Notes: generated by a model not told the origin, from the letters alone. Positions 1-11,791 are shown, numbered from the stretch's first letter. The stretch is DNA of 64,000 bases from Sphaerolaimus hirsutus (GCA_964036195.1 OZ038452.1:24253785-24317784), one strand, 5' to 3'. Translations and numbers: made by a program.

Positions 1-178
1 GATGAATATGTTTCAAACACATTTGAGTTTACCGGAATGAAGGCTCCATAAACCACTGCCGATGGGAATAAAAAATATTCCTTATGCTTAACTCAAATGT
101 TTCCTCGAAACTTGTATACCAGTTTTGAAAATTTCGATGTTCAACTAGTATAGATACAACGACTTCAGCATTCAATTA
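1..178. repeat. Left-edge palindromic repeat fragment
   Basis: Two facing arms related to CATTTGAGTTTACC flank about 60 nt near the window start. The same arm sequence forms the core of the palindromic element at 62987-63162, so this is probably a cut or decayed copy. No coding potential seen. Confidence 0.4.
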
Positions 179-455
179 CCCTACATCCTCGAATAAGACC
201 CCAGGGGAGTAATTTTTTCGTCAGAGGTTTTTGAGGGGGGAGTCATTCAAGGGGAAATTCGAGGGGGGGAGTTACTTTTTCCTCAGAAAACTTGGACTTA
301 CCGTATTACCTTGAATTATCCCACCTCAAAATGGGCTGGGGAAATAATAAACCCCCCATCGAAATACCCCCCGGAATGATGTAAATACATCATATATGTT
401 ATGTACATGATGTATTTTTACTTTACATGTTATTTAAGACTAGTTTGTGTAGCTA

Positions 456-1515
456 CCGCAAATCCTCGAATAAGACCCCCCTCAAATAACTCCCCCTGTT
501 GGCGGGGTGAGGAAACCCCCCCCCTTGAATAACCCCCCCCTCTTAAAAAACTCCTCCCTCTGATGGAAAGAATACAATACAAAACTACAAAAGAATAATA
601 GCCTATGGCAGCGACAGCAGATATAGTTGGCGGACGTAATGCTCTACAAACAGTCGCATGACGTCATATCATGCACGCTGTATCCAACCCGTGGAACTCT
701 GTCTTGGTGACTGGTGCCTATGCATATACAGAACGAAACAATTCAATTGTCAAACCCCCGTCAAAGTGTAATTGAGTTTTTTGGCATGATGCCATCCAAG
801 CGTCGTCTGGATGGACAGCATCTGAATAAATACAAAGCGGGAACGTTTTCCGAATTCAAAATTTCGAACCTAACAAATTCTCTTCAAAATGAATCGATAG
901 CATGTAACTTTTCTAAACATGAATTAGATTAAACATAGGTAAACGTATAATCAAAATTTGCAACACCAATCGGCACAAAAATTGGAGTAAACGAGTGCGT
1001 AAAGAACAGCCCTTTTTTTTCCTTCTTACTATCTTTCTATTTTCTTTTTTACTATTTTCCTTTCTCGTTCGCTCTGTACAAGAAGTAAATATTTATAACT
1101 TTCCGATTCTGTAGAATGATATGTCTGTCGATTATACTTGAAAACAGTAGGGTTGGCTGGCATACATCTATTTTTTTCTTAATTCTGTTGTGAAAAATCC
1201 GTCCTTAAAATTTTCAGTTTGACACAGATATTTGACTTTGAAAAAAAGGTACGTAACTCCTATCTGTTTGTAGAGTATCGTGTCTGCCAAGTATACATAA
1301 TGTGTATGCAGTGTATACACATTGTTTTGTTGTTGGACAGTGAAATACCCGAATTACACAAGTTTACATACTGCATCTATACAATGAATTAAGTCCAAGT
1401 TTCCTGAGGAAATAATAACTCCCCCCCTCGAATAACTCCCCCCTTGAATAACCCCCTCCTCCAAAACTTCTGACGAAAAAATAACTCCCCTGGGGTCTTA
1501 TTCGAGGATTCCGGG
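456..1515. mobile_element. AAATCCTCGAATAAG palindromic element nested in a relative
   Basis: Starts CCGCAAATCCTCGAATAAGA and ends TCTTATTCGAGGATTCCGG, with TA on both sides (454-455 and 1516-1517). The paralogous locus at about 27045-27065 has the uninterrupted sequence with a single TA, so the empty site and a TA duplication can be read directly. Split by the insertion at about 622-1299. Confidence 0.7.
622..1299. mobile_element. TATACTCGGCGGAC-type inverted-repeat element
   Basis: The left end TTGGCGGACGTAATGCTCTA and the right end TAGAGTATCGTGTCTGCCAA face each other. The same termini recur at 16805, 32598, 37405 and 39633. It interrupts an AAATCCTCGAATAAG element. No ORF of note; AT-rich interior. 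Confidence 0.5.
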
Positions 1516-1718
1516 TATCTACGTTTTTATGTCCAAATTCCTATTTGGACACATTTATTTCCTGTTTTGGGTACGCAAATGCCTACTATGTACTACGATC
1601 CTTACGAAAATTTCTGACCAAATAATAAAACCCCCCTCAAATTTTGCTGGCGAAATAAACCCCCATGGGGGTATTTCGAGGTAATACGGCAATTCACTGT
1701 GTGGTGCAGTCTGTCAAC

Positions 1719-2687
1719 TAGTGATGGAAAAGCGCCAGGAAAAATGGCGCCATTCAAAATAATGGCGCCGGGCGCCAAGAAAAATGGCGCCAACGATAAA
1801 AGTCACTATTTTAGCACGTATATCATAACAGAAGCTTTTTTAGAAGAGAAATATGACTACCCAATATGACCAAATACCAAATACTTAACCCCCTTCGAAA
1901 TACCCCAAGCTCTGAGCGAGCTGGGGAAAAATAACCCCCACTCGACACCCACCCCCATCTGAAATAAGGTACATCATGTTTGCAATGAACATGATGTTTT
2001 AATGGCTGCCAATTTACATCGCAGCTATACCGTATTTCCTCGAAATACCAATAGGGGGTTTATTTTTCATAGAGTGCAAAGTTCATTGTGTGCAGAGTGT
2101 CACAGTTCGAGGGGGGGCATTTCGAGGGGGGTGGGGTTTGTTCAAGGGGTGGTTGTATTATTTCCCCAGAAATTTTCGAGACAGATCGTAGTACAGATGG
2201 GCTTTTACATCCCCAAAACTGGTAATAAAAGTGACAAAACAGGATATATTTAGATGTATCAACGTAGATGGCTACACAAACTAGTCTTATGTGTGGCTGT
2301 GATGCATATTGGCATCGATTAATACATCATGTACATTGTGTACATGATGTACCTTATTCCAGTCGGGGTACCCTTTATTTCGAGGGGGGTTATTTTTTAT
2401 TCTGCTCGAAAAAACCTGGGGGTATTTCGAGGTGGCTATTTCGAGGAAATATGGTGCATTGACTGCTCTGTGTACGATCTACGATAAAATGTCCAAAAAT
2501 GTCCTATTTGGTCACATTTATTCGCGGAATTTTGGCGCCATTTCTGGCGCCATCCAAAACAACGGCGCCGGGCGCCTAATTGGCGCCAGCGAAAATGGCG
2601 CCAAGCGCGCCATTCGAAATAATGGCGCCAGGCGCCAGATGGCGCCAGAGAAAAGGGCGCCAGCGCCATGGCGCCATTCCATCACTA
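1719..2687. mobile_element. GGCGCC-rich hAT-like MITE with 8-bp target duplication, interrupted
   Basis: Ends are TAGTGATGGAAAAGCGCC and the inverse GGCGCCATTCCATCACTA, flanked by the 8-bp direct repeat CTGTCAAC at 1711-1718 and 2688-2695. An 8-bp duplication and these termini fit the hAT superfamily. The interior is reiterated GGCGCC/GCGCCA units, interrupted at about 1800-2530 by poly-C/CCGTATT sequence. Confidence 0.7.
2030..2454. mobile_element. Poly-C/CCGTATT palindromic element (subfamily B)
   Basis: CCGTATTTCCTCGAAATACC at the left and TATTTCGAGGAAATATGG at the right, preceded by TA. The interior holds the subfamily B words (GTGTAGCTGCAATGCA relatives and a TACATCATGTACATTG palindrome). 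Further fragments of the same type lie on both sides (about 1870-2029 and 2455-2530). Confidence 0.6.
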
Positions 2688-2953
2688 CTGTCAACTCATG
2701 TGATTCAGGTATTAATCTGTCCAACAACAAAAAATATGTGTATACACTGCATACAATGTAAATCTATGTCACTGCCATTTTCTAATTTTCTTTTGTATTT
2801 TTGTACTGCATCCTTTTCATTTAAAGGGCGACTTATTCAAGAGGGGGGAGTTATCCGAGACGGGAGTTATTTTTCCCCATCTCGTCAACAGGGGGGAGTT
2901 TTTCAAGGGGGGGGGGGGGGTTATTCGAGGGGGTCTTATTCGAGGATTTGCAA

Positions 2954-3647
2954 TAACCACAATTGAGTTGCAATCAAATCAATGGCGCCTTTCCTCCATC
3001 GCAAATTAGCTTTCCGTGAATAACACATGAACGCGGATGAACGCATATTTACTCGGTAATTATTTGAGGCGTCTAATTCTAAAAGTCAACAAGTCCACAA
3101 AATGCGATTTTGAGTAAATCGCATTTTAAGTTTCAGACCCAATTCCAGGACCGTGGTGCGTGTCCAATTTGGCTCTCTCATGCTTTCCATTAAGTTCCAT
3201 ATGTTGACAATAAAGTTTCAAATTTACAGCCCCTAATCTCAACCTATATGTGAAAAATGGGGTGTCCATAAAATTCCATTCGGTCAGAGCAAAACTGTTT
3301 CGGAGAGGGAAATGGACTTGTCGACGTCTTGCACTCAAGAACATATTTGTTCCCGGGGAGCCGGAGGCTGCCTTATGGGTATATGGTGAACTTGTCGCCT
3401 TTTAGAAATTGGTGTCCACAGTAGACTTATCACATTTCTTGCATTTTTTACCCATAAAAAAGGATGCGGAGGATGGACTTGTCGACTTTTAGCCCAAAAC
3501 TAAGTCGACTTGTCGACTTCTTGCCCAAGTTTTTTGCATTTTTCCCCAAAAATGTCAAATTTGTCACGTTAGGACAGGGTTTATGCATAAATGTTTTTTG
3601 TGTTTATGCATATGCCTATAAACACTTATACGTCAGCGTATGTGGCA
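2954..3647. other. No gene or clear repeat boundary seen
   Basis: Contains short facing repeats of a TTGTCGAC-rich unit (about 3060-3520, with ACTTGTCGAC recurring), probably a decayed palindromic element. No coding exon found. Confidence 0.3.
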
Positions 3648-3760
3648 TTTCCTCAAATTTCTGGCGAAAAAAATAGACCCCCCCCCCCCCGAATTATCAC
3701 CCCCTCACAATTGGCTGGCGAAAAAATAAACCCCCGTGCGGGTATTTCGAGGTAATACGG
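3648..3760. mobile_element. Right-end fragment of a poly-C/CCGTATT element
   Basis: TTTCTGGCGAAAAAAATAGAC, C runs and the terminus GGTATTTCGAGGTAATACGG match the right ends of complete copies. The left part is diverged or missing. Confidence 0.5.
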
Positions 3761-4210
3761 TAAGCAGAAATATTCAGTTAAGATATTATAGGTCTTACTC
3801 ATTTTCCCTTTCGCTATACTGAAAATTACACTTGCCCGGCACATTTACATTGATTTATTATGCAAAACACAAAATACGATAAGTACAAAAAGTAACGTTT
3901 GAGCAAAACTCTACACAGGTAAACACACCCATAAGAAAAATTATAACAATGCTAGCAAAAGCTGATATATAAAAAAGATGTCATGCAAAAGTAGAATGTC
4001 TACTGGCAACATAATGTTCAAAATTGGGACTAGTGATGAAAATGTGAAATAAATTATGATAGAAATGCTCACGATGGTACGAATAAAGTTATATAGTGCG
4101 AAATGTTCGAATAATCGCCATTGATTCACTTTTGTATCAAGAAATGCTCATATACAGATATGAATAATTTCATACAATTGGTCATATGAAGCTAAATAAG
4201 GTAAGGTAAA

Positions 4211-4403
4211 TACCTAGGGTTGCGACGATACGTTTCGATATTCCATATTTTTTCTGAGACTCAATATTCGATATCGATATGACCCCCAATATCGATTTTT
4301 AATACCCAATAGGTAAAGAAGTTGACGAAAAAATAGAACGACGCACTTCTATAAGAAGAAATACGGTATTTCAGTGTCGCTACACCGTATCGTCGCAACT
4401 TTT
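4211..4403. mobile_element. Short ATATCG-word palindromic element
   Basis: GGTTGCGACGATACG at the left faces CGTATCGTCGCAAC at the right, with ATATCGATAT-type repeats between. The design matches the larger element at 22951-23705. It overlaps a fragment ending in AGAAGAAATACGG (about 4350-4370), the terminus of the element type at 44783. Confidence 0.5.
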
Positions 4404-4445
4404 TGTCGGTATCCAATTAGACAAATGATCGACATCGATGTGATG

Positions 4446-4770
4446 CAAGGGTCTCCTAGGGGGGGGGGGGCTGCCCCCCCAAATCGGCCAGCTATCTATC
4501 TATCCCGGAGGCCGCTCAGCTATCTATCTATCCCGAGGCAAAGTTTTTGGCCACTACCCCCAAAGACCCCCCCCAATCGCTCAGCTATCTATCTGTCTGG
4601 AGGGTTTTTTGAGAACTTTTGCCCCAATTTTCGCTCAAAATCACTAATTTTCGCACCTTTTTATAATTTTTCACCTATCTTCAACTTTTTTTTCCAACTA
4701 CCTATCCCTCCGGAGGAGCGATTTGCTATCTATCCAGCCCCCGCGAGGACCAAAATCCTGGAGACCCCTG
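4446..4770. mobile_element. GCTATCTATC-word hAT-like MITE with 8-bp target duplication
   Basis: Ends CAAGGGTCTCC and GGAGACCCCTG are inverted repeats, flanked by the direct repeat ATGTGATG (4438-4445 and 4771-4778). The interior reiterates CAGCTATCTATCTATCC and has G/C runs. Related fragments lie near 6790-6830, 16440-16720, 24375-24555 and 59035-59215. Confidence 0.7.
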
Positions 4771-4961
4771 ATGTGATGGTGTACTACAACTTCATACGGA
4801 TACCCCCCAAAAGACAGTAAAGAAAAAATGTATTCGGTAAAAACATTAAAATTGTGTGAAAATGAGAAAAACTAGGACCGATGGATGCAAATTCCAAAAG
4901 CTTAGTATTATTCAGGTGTTGACAAATGGGCGCAATTATGCATCCCATGTTTACATATGAG

Positions 4962-5600
4962 AGGCGACCACTTCAAAAAGTCGATAACTCCAAAATTTCG
5001 TAAATTGAGTTAAGCAAGGAAACGGCATACATCATTTGTACCACACATCTTTATCATTTTCGAACTTTATTCAGTGCCACTTATCCTTTTCAACGTGTCA
5101 CATTTTGACACTTTTATAAAATTAGAAACATTTTTTTAAACCTCCAGCAAAAAGTCGATAACTCCGCAATGGATCGAGTAAAAATTAATAACTCAACTTT
5201 TTGTCTGAAAAAGCATCAATCAATGTGCGTGCATGTGGGACCAGTAGCAAAAACTTTGTCGCAGGCAAGGAGTCGATAAGTGCACTTATTTCCTGGACTT
5301 ATTTCCTGAATACTTACTGATCCTGTCCAAAGGCATTTTGTGGAAAGGAACACTGCTCTCATAATTATATTTTTGTTTGACAGAGGCAGAATTTGACACT
5401 TTATTATCAACATTTGCAACTTTGCGATAGGCAGAGTGCACACCATTGGACACGCATCACTGGCAAAAAATTGTAAATGCCATTTCCTCGAAATCGTTTA
5501 TTGGAGTTATCGACTTTTAGAAGTAGACGTTTCATATGAAAATCTCTGTGAGCACAAAAAGTTACAGTGAATATTAGCAATTTGAAGTGACCACCTCTCA
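4962..5600. repeat. Inverted-repeat element with GTCGATAACTCC words
   Basis: GAGGCGACCACTTCAAA near 4962 faces TTTGAAGTGACCACCTC near 5585, and AAGTCGATAACTCC occurs in both orientations inside. No coding exon seen here or in the following stretch to about 6300. Confidence 0.4.
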
Positions 5601-6309
5601 CAAAAATTCTCACATTTGTAATCTAAAAAAAAACATAATTCAAATGCAACGAGACAATTGACTTTTCATGGTGGACTACAGAAAAACACAAACCGTGTCT
5701 ACAGAACAGATAAACATAAATCCGTGCAAAATCCACACTTTGCCAAGTGAAGATAAACACGCACTCACTCAGATAAATACTCACGAACACTTTCACAAAG
5801 GGCTAGAAACTAGATCCGGACCACCATTAAAATATAAGTAAACAAGTGTTAAACGGTAAAGTAAATGGCGCGTTAAAAATGCACTTTTTACCCAGATAAA
5901 AAATGCATTCACCACGGGTGAACGAATGTGTGTATGTAAAAAAAACTTGCACCCGCGGCCGATGTGGTAAGAAAAGTGGGAAGGAAATTATGTGTAGTTT
6001 TCAGTGATAAGTTAAGCGACCAGAAAACTTATGTGAAGTTAATTTTCAATCTGAAATTCGAGCCACTTATAAGTTTGTTTGTCAATTAACTTACCACCGC
6101 ATAACCTCACTGTCCACTTATGCATCGCTGTTCTTGTAGCTTTTGCACTTGTTAAGCAGACGATCCACTGAAATTTGAACAGACAATCCACTGAAAAATT
6201 GCCACCCGGCGAGTGGCCCGCCCCCGAATGTGAAAATGTTCGCAAGTCTACCATAACCCACAAAGCACTCTACCAATAACAACACCAAACAGGAAACCCC
6301 TCCAACCAA

Positions 6310-8267
6310 TCACCACAATCTGCCAGGTGCCCCGCTGCAGCACTGACTCCACCTACCGCCCAAGGTGGTCGTTCCGTGCTGGCCCAGTCTGAAACGGGCG
6401 TTGGACGGGTCCGAGTCGCCCTCGCCGGAGGGGTACATGTCCGACAAGTCGTCGTCTAGGGTGCCGCCTGAAAATGTAGGTCAACGTTAGGTTGCGTAAA
6501 ATTCCTGGGAGGGTTGTTGCAATGTAATGAATTCAGTTTAGGTGTTTTAGGGATGGAAAAAAACGTGTGTTTTTTTTCAACGACACCAAACGATCTTTAC
6601 CTTCAAAATCACTAGTTCAAAACCTTTACCCTCAAAATCACTTATGACGAGTAAAATCGCATTTTGTATATTTTCAGCATTTTTGCTATATATCTGCTTG
6701 TATACCTATTTTTTGCAATATTTCGCCATTTTCATCGATTTTCACACATTTTCTGCACACTGAGTAGCGATTTGTTCAACCATCAAACCTCGGCGAGGGT
6801 CAAAATCCTGGAGACCCCGAATAATCCCCAGTTGAAGGAAATCAAAACTAAAACCCACCAGCCGCATATCTCGCTCTCAATTCGGCAGCCAGTTGACTAA
6901 AAACAGCTTCCACATTCACATTTTCCTTGCTCGAACATTCCAAATGTGTAACAAAATTATGCGCGCGGGCGAAATCTGACGCCTCTTCGCTTGAAACAGC
7001 ACGATCAGACTCTAAGTCGCATTTTGTGCCTGAAAAATTAAGAAACTGTTTAAACGAGTAGGGACTTTTTAATGGGTTTTAATGATAATGGCTACAATTT
7101 CAATGTCTTATACAGCTGTTTATGTTAACGCCTGACCTGACAATATTCAGTGACCTAGCCTGTACTTTTCGAATGGGAGGAGGGTATTGTATAAGGGGCC
7201 CGGCGAGGAGCCCCCTAAAATTTGGCCATGTTATGCCGAAATAGAGCCATGGCACTGGCGCCATTCATTGGCGTGACGCGCGGCATCGGCCACATTTGTA
7301 GGCGCATCCATAGCGCCATTGGCGTTGGCGCCAAAGAGCATCGTACATTTACATATATATTTATGCATACATGTACAGCGCATATACGACCGTCCACCGT
7401 CTACGTCCTTGGCTATATTTTAAAGGGGTTTTGCAAAAAAAAGGCGCTACCACTCTAAAACCCCCCGCATCTGTGAATCAACCCACTAAAAAAGGGCACC
7501 CTTCACTAACCAACTAGCACTTTCAAAACATTCGGCGCGGCCAATCTGCCCACATCGTCCAGCCATCTCTGCACATTCCAAAACGACTCCTTGCAAGTTA
7601 TGTCGTAGCAAATTAGAACGCCGTGCGCGCTACGGTAGTAGGATTGGGTTATGGTACGGAAACGTTCCTGGCCGCCAGTGTCCCAGATTTGTAACTGAGT
7701 TGGGGGGGGGGGTTAATTGAGGCTGGGGGTTGTCTTTTTGTATTTGATAATTGAGAAACAAGCCAAAAGAAACTTCAACCAAAGCGAGCCCCAAAATTAA
7801 AGAAACAAAGCTCCATCTGCTGGGGCTGGAAATAATTTCATCTACCATTCTTAGTCAAGGATCCATGAAACATGATTCTTGCGGGTTCAGAGTGAGATCT
7901 AAAATATTTTTCGAAAAAGAGAATTGGCACGAATTCTTTTCGATCCGCGTTTTCTATCTACCGATAATACTACCCGTAGTTTTTCACACTATTATTCCGA
8001 CATTGAATTTATTGGCACGTATCCAACCAATAAAATACAAATTAAAAAGTCATACTACGCCCAATCACCCAAAAACCATACCTTAACCCTCTTTCCTTCA
8101 ATAACCACAGTTTTCATTGTAAAATCCACACCAATAGTAGTGCCATGTCTCTCTACAAAAGTGCCATTTTTGAACCGCTGCACTGCGCAAGTTTTACCAA
8201 CACCCATATCTCCGATTAAAACGATTTTAAATAGAAAATCAAAGGAGTCGTCAGGTTCGGCGAGCAT
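6310..8267 (-). CDS. Rab19/Rab43-like small GTPase, four recognised exons
   Basis: Minus-strand exons 8267-8082, 7694-7511, 7029-6859 and 6467-6357, all with GT/AG borders and consistent phase. If the last exon is read on without splicing, a stop falls at 6310 and the protein is 232 residues. The P-loop GDMGVGKT is at about 19-26, switch I Thr at 44, WDTGGQERF at 66-74, TKCD at 125-128 and ECSSK at 154-158. The opening [14 protein letters not shown] and switch region resemble Rab19/43, GTPases of Golgi-linked membrane traffic. Unusual: the G3 box has Gly where Rabs normally have Ala, and the G4 box has Thr for Asn. The read-through tail has Cys-Cys followed by eight more residues, so a spliced last exon carrying the prenylation motif may lie further downstream; I could not find it. 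The family is clear; the C-terminus is uncertain. Confidence 0.88.
7150..7430. mobile_element. Degenerate CAGGGACGTA-type element in Rab intron
   Basis: Lies between the second and third Rab exons. GGGGCCCGGCGAGGAGCCCC, CTAAAATTTGGCC, a block of GGCGCC units and CTACGTCCTTGGCTA parallel the intact copies at 9987-10418 and 29028-29468. The left terminus is eroded. Confidence 0.45.
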
Positions 8268-9079
8268 TTTTTTACGTTTTTGGGCGATCTAATTTGGGCA
8301 TGAGTCAAGGAAGCCCAAACAAGCAGGTTTTTCTTTTTTGGGGAAAAAATGGATTTGCATACAGTTATAATGAATTTAAAATTGACCCAAACGTATCGTG
8401 TCATTTATAGCAACTTGGCCCACGTCCAAGTTACTCGTTGCGTATTGTACGAACGAGAGTATAAGCACCAATTTTTGCTCCAAATCGCTAAGATTTGCTC
8501 CATTTTCTTAATTTTATCCTTTATTAACGCTATTTCGTTTATATACATTTTTATATACCTATTTTAAGCTAAATACTTTTGATGTATTTTTTTAATTGTT
8601 AGCGATTTCGAAATTTTGGCCGGTTGCCAAGTTGTCACATGGGGTATCGCGGACCCAACGCGTCTCGATATTCCTGCAGATAAATACGTTGCCCGATGTG
8701 ATGCGTATCTGTTTAGGCTTTATCGAATTTTCTCTAATAAACAATGAATCGGGCAGCAAGCACTGAGTGAGCAAATTGATTCCATTAACTTAAGTTATCT
8801 TCATTCCAAAAAATTCAAACATTTATTCAACAATAATCATGTCAAACCTGTAAATTGTCATATTTTACAGGTTTCAATTAAATTTTTCTCGGGTAAATTT
8901 TATACACATATCGGAGTCATCAGATCTCTTTTACTTAACTGTTTACTGTAATCTGCGGATCATCTACAAATTCACATGTATGTATCCAATACTTGTTTAT
9001 GCAGAAAAGTACAGAAACATTTTGCCATACTTCAATTGTAGTTTGGGCTGTTGGATGCTATTTTCACCCCTGAAACAAA
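8268..9079. promoter_or_regulatory. Divergent intergenic region between Rab and RER1
   Basis: About 0.8 kb separates the two start codons, which face away from each other, so both promoters should lie here. I cannot point to a convincing core promoter. A small repeat occupies the middle (8405-8638). Confidence 0.4.
8405..8638. mobile_element. AACTTGGC-ended palindromic element
   Basis: AACTTGGCCCACG at the left faces GGTTGCCAAGTTG at the right. The interior matches 32715-32937 over most of its length (AGTTGCGTATTRTACRAAYG, CGATTTCGAAATTTTGGCCG), which shows a dispersed repeat sitting between two divergent genes. Confidence 0.6.
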
Positions 9080-11791
9080 ATGAGTGATGATTTGCAACCA
9101 GCGCAATCAACCTTTTCTCGATGTGCCACATCTGTGAGCCAAGTTTGTTCAATTTTTGGGTTCTATTCAAAGTTTTGTCTTATTTTGGAACTTTGCCAAA
9201 TTGTGTCACCTCGATTTTTTACAGCGCTATCAGTTAGTCTTGGACAAATTAACGCCATATCCTGCGATAAGATGGGGCGGCACGGTTTTATTCGGATTTA
9301 TATACATACTGAGAATAATACAATTGCAAGGATTTTACATTGTGACCTATGCGCTTGGCATTTATCACTTGAACCTGTTTATTGCATTCCTCACGCCCAA
9401 GATAGATCCCGCTTTTGATTTTGATAGTGGTGAGTGTTATTTTCTTGCGAATCATTGATAGTTGATGGTGAATCACATTTTATCGACCATTCGCAATTTT
9501 GTTGGCAGAAATTGCATGTTTCTGCTGCGAAAACTGGCTTTAAATTATTTTGGAAGTGAATTTGAATGCCTTTGCATTTATGTTTGATATGCACATTTTT
9601 GAGCTACGTATTTACACTTCCCCTAATGAATCACAGCTTACCGACATGCTTAAAAGCTTACTGGAAGGGATGTTATGCTACACCACCAAAAATATCTGCA
9701 AAATCAAGCAAGCTATTGCATATGTTTAGGTGTTTTATCCACCATTCTATTAAAAGAATAAAAACATCAAGACTTTTTCATGCAAATTTTAATTTTGAAT
9801 CAAGAAGCAGCGATGTATTGATTTTTGTGAAAATCGGCACGCTGCAAAAAAACACCTAATTTAGGACCTAGTATACCGGGTAAACACCAACAACTCTCAC
9901 ATTTCATACGGGAGGACAGATAAAAAATTTACTCCCATCCAGGAACATAAAGTCATTTTTCCAGGACTGTATGTATTGCTTACCATCAGGGACGTATACA
10001 GGATTTTTGTATGGGGGGGCTGCTTGTTTACGGGGACCGGCGAACGGGGGGGGGGCTCAGCCCCCCCCTCCTAAAATTTTTCCCTATGTAGGGTCGAAAA
10101 GGCGTTTTGGCGCTAGCGCCATACAAAGGTGCTACGTCATGGCGCTATTGGCGTTGGCGCCAGCGCCGGTAACCGCTTTATATATATGTGATTATGAATA
10201 CATATACAGCGAAAATGTGTTACTTTCCAAGGAGATTTGTTTAAAGGGACCGCTGAAAATACAATGCATGGGGAAGAAATTGCGCATTTGGGCGCAAATT
10301 TTTTTAGAAACATCAAAAATTATATACGAAAAGTCGCATTTTCTAAGACTTTTTAGGTCTCACCCCGGGAAGGGGGGGGGGCTGCAGCCCCCCCCCCGCC
10401 CCCCTGGATACGTCCTTGCTTACCACAATATTTTAGTTATTTATATCAAGTATAAATGTATGCGATTTATCAAAAACATTTATTTTCTTTCACCATTCAA
10501 AGAAAATAATAAAATCAAAACATAACTTTTTTATCAGATGATGACGATGATGAGTCTGGCTTACCGACGCGTCAAAATGACGAATTTCGACCGTTTATGC
10601 GCCGATTGCCCGAGTTCAAGTTTTGGTCGGTTTAATTTTGTAGAACCTGATATTTTATTTGACTGGCACCTGTTGTACGATGTTTACTATGTGTTTTGTT
10701 ACTTTCAGGAGTACCTAGTTTGTTTTGGACGTAAATAATACCATCGTGATAGGACGTGAGACAAGCGTCTAGAATAGTGTTTGATTTTATGATGCTGATT
10801 GAGTTCCATCATTCTTTTGGAAGCATTCTTGAGTGGCGTAGATAAATATATCTATGGAATGCGTTTTGTCCAAACACGCGATACTGTATACAGATTTTCA
10901 AAAAAATCCGCCAAAAAATCTCTGAATTTTTTCCATCCTGACACTTCAGTGTCAAAAAAGCTGATAACAAAAAATCCTGTACTCTCATGTGTTCAAACAA
11001 ATGCGGCCTCATTCAAAAAATTATCGCAGGTATTCAGCCACAAAAGCTATTTTCGTGGCGTCGATTTGCACTTGCTTCGAAGTATTCAATATCCCAGTAT
11101 TCTGGCCGATTTTGGTGATTTATTTCATTGTTCTCTTCATGCTCACAATGAAGCGACAAATCAGGGTACGTTATTTGTCGACCATTTGATAAGTTTTGAT
11201 AGATTTGAAAGACATTGTAAAATTTTGGGAGTAATCGTGTGCGGCGTGTGAGCCGATCAGCTGAATGAATACGTGGCACGCGATTTGTATAGGGGTATTT
11301 CCAGGAAAAATAAGTGACGATAAATGTTTGTTTTTGAAGTTTCATATTTCAAGGAATTAAGTTCCATATTTGTGAGAAAAAGCAATGGGGCATACATACC
11401 TATTTACATACTACTTGAGTGGACACACATGCCAAGTTTCAGATAATTTATGCCAGTCGCTAGTATTTACGTTACAGGCGCGTGTGTACACTCGTAGTAT
11501 AATTTGTCGTCACTAATTTTTTCTGTAAAGATCGCCTAAACTTTCTCTATTCTTGGCACCTGTGTTGTCAGTTGGTGGACTGCGGAATTTGGCAAACTTG
11601 CATCGTGGATACAACACTGTTGACAAAATGATATTCAGCCCTAAATGATTAGTGATATTGACTTTTTCGAATTAACCACTCCCAACTTCTCGCAGCATAT
11701 GATCAAATATAGATATCTGCCATTTACCACTGGTAAACCAAAACATACAGGCAAGGAGGACAGTGGAGTTGTGGTGCAAAGTTGGTTGTAA
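9080..11791 (+). CDS. RER1: RER1, Golgi-to-ER retrieval receptor, five exons
   Basis: Exons 9080-9142, 9225-9429, 10538-10625, 11030-11165 and 11696-11791 join in frame to 195 codons plus TAA, close to the usual length of animal RER1. Recognisable stretches include [20 protein letters not shown], an acidic DDDDDDESG linker, [19 protein letters not shown] and [20 protein letters not shown]. Two hydrophobic hairpins (about residues 34-74 and 120-160) fit the four-span W-shaped topology known for the family, which returns ER membrane proteins and unassembled subunits from the early Golgi. The start is the only ATG ahead of the conserved core. The second intron contains a hAT-like MITE (9987-10418). 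Convergent with the dehydratase gene downstream. Confidence 0.96.
9987..10418. mobile_element. CAGGGACGTA hAT-like MITE in RER1 intron 2
   Basis: Left terminus CAGGGACGTATACAGG, right terminus CCTGGATACGTCCTTG, flanked by CTTACCAT (9979-9986) and CTTACCAC (10419-10426), an 8-bp duplication with one change. Subterminal G/C runs and an inner GGCGCC block match the copy at 29028-29468. Confidence 0.8.

Larger units (their letters stand above)
301..1689. mobile_element. Poly-C/CCGTATT palindromic element (subfamily B), interrupted
   Basis: Begins CCGTATTACCTTGAATTATC just after a TA and ends TATTTCGAGGTAATACGG. The interior (TTAGTTTGTGTAGC, TCTACGTTTTTATGTCC) matches the complement of the intact copy at 26842-27279. 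The right flanking TA is mutated to CA. It is split at its own TA by the element at 456-1515. Confidence 0.65.
179..2953. mobile_element. TA-flanked palindromic element, AAATCCTCGAATAAG type, disrupted by nested insertions
   Basis: The left terminus near 179 (CCCTACATCCTCGAATAAGA) and right terminus near 2945 (TCTTATTCGAGGATTTG) are inverted repeats of each other. The intact relative at 45269-45686 shows the uninterrupted order: the sequence ending CTTGGAC at about 298 continues after 1689, and the part ending GTCAACT at about 1718 continues after 2688. Everything between is later insertions, listed separately. Non-autonomous; the family-specific unit (TTATTCGAGG plus a G or C run) recurs internally. 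Confidence 0.65.

Noticed and set aside
7751..8292. Plus-strand ORFs opposite the Rab exons
   Set aside because: Antisense shadows of the first Rab exon and its intron.
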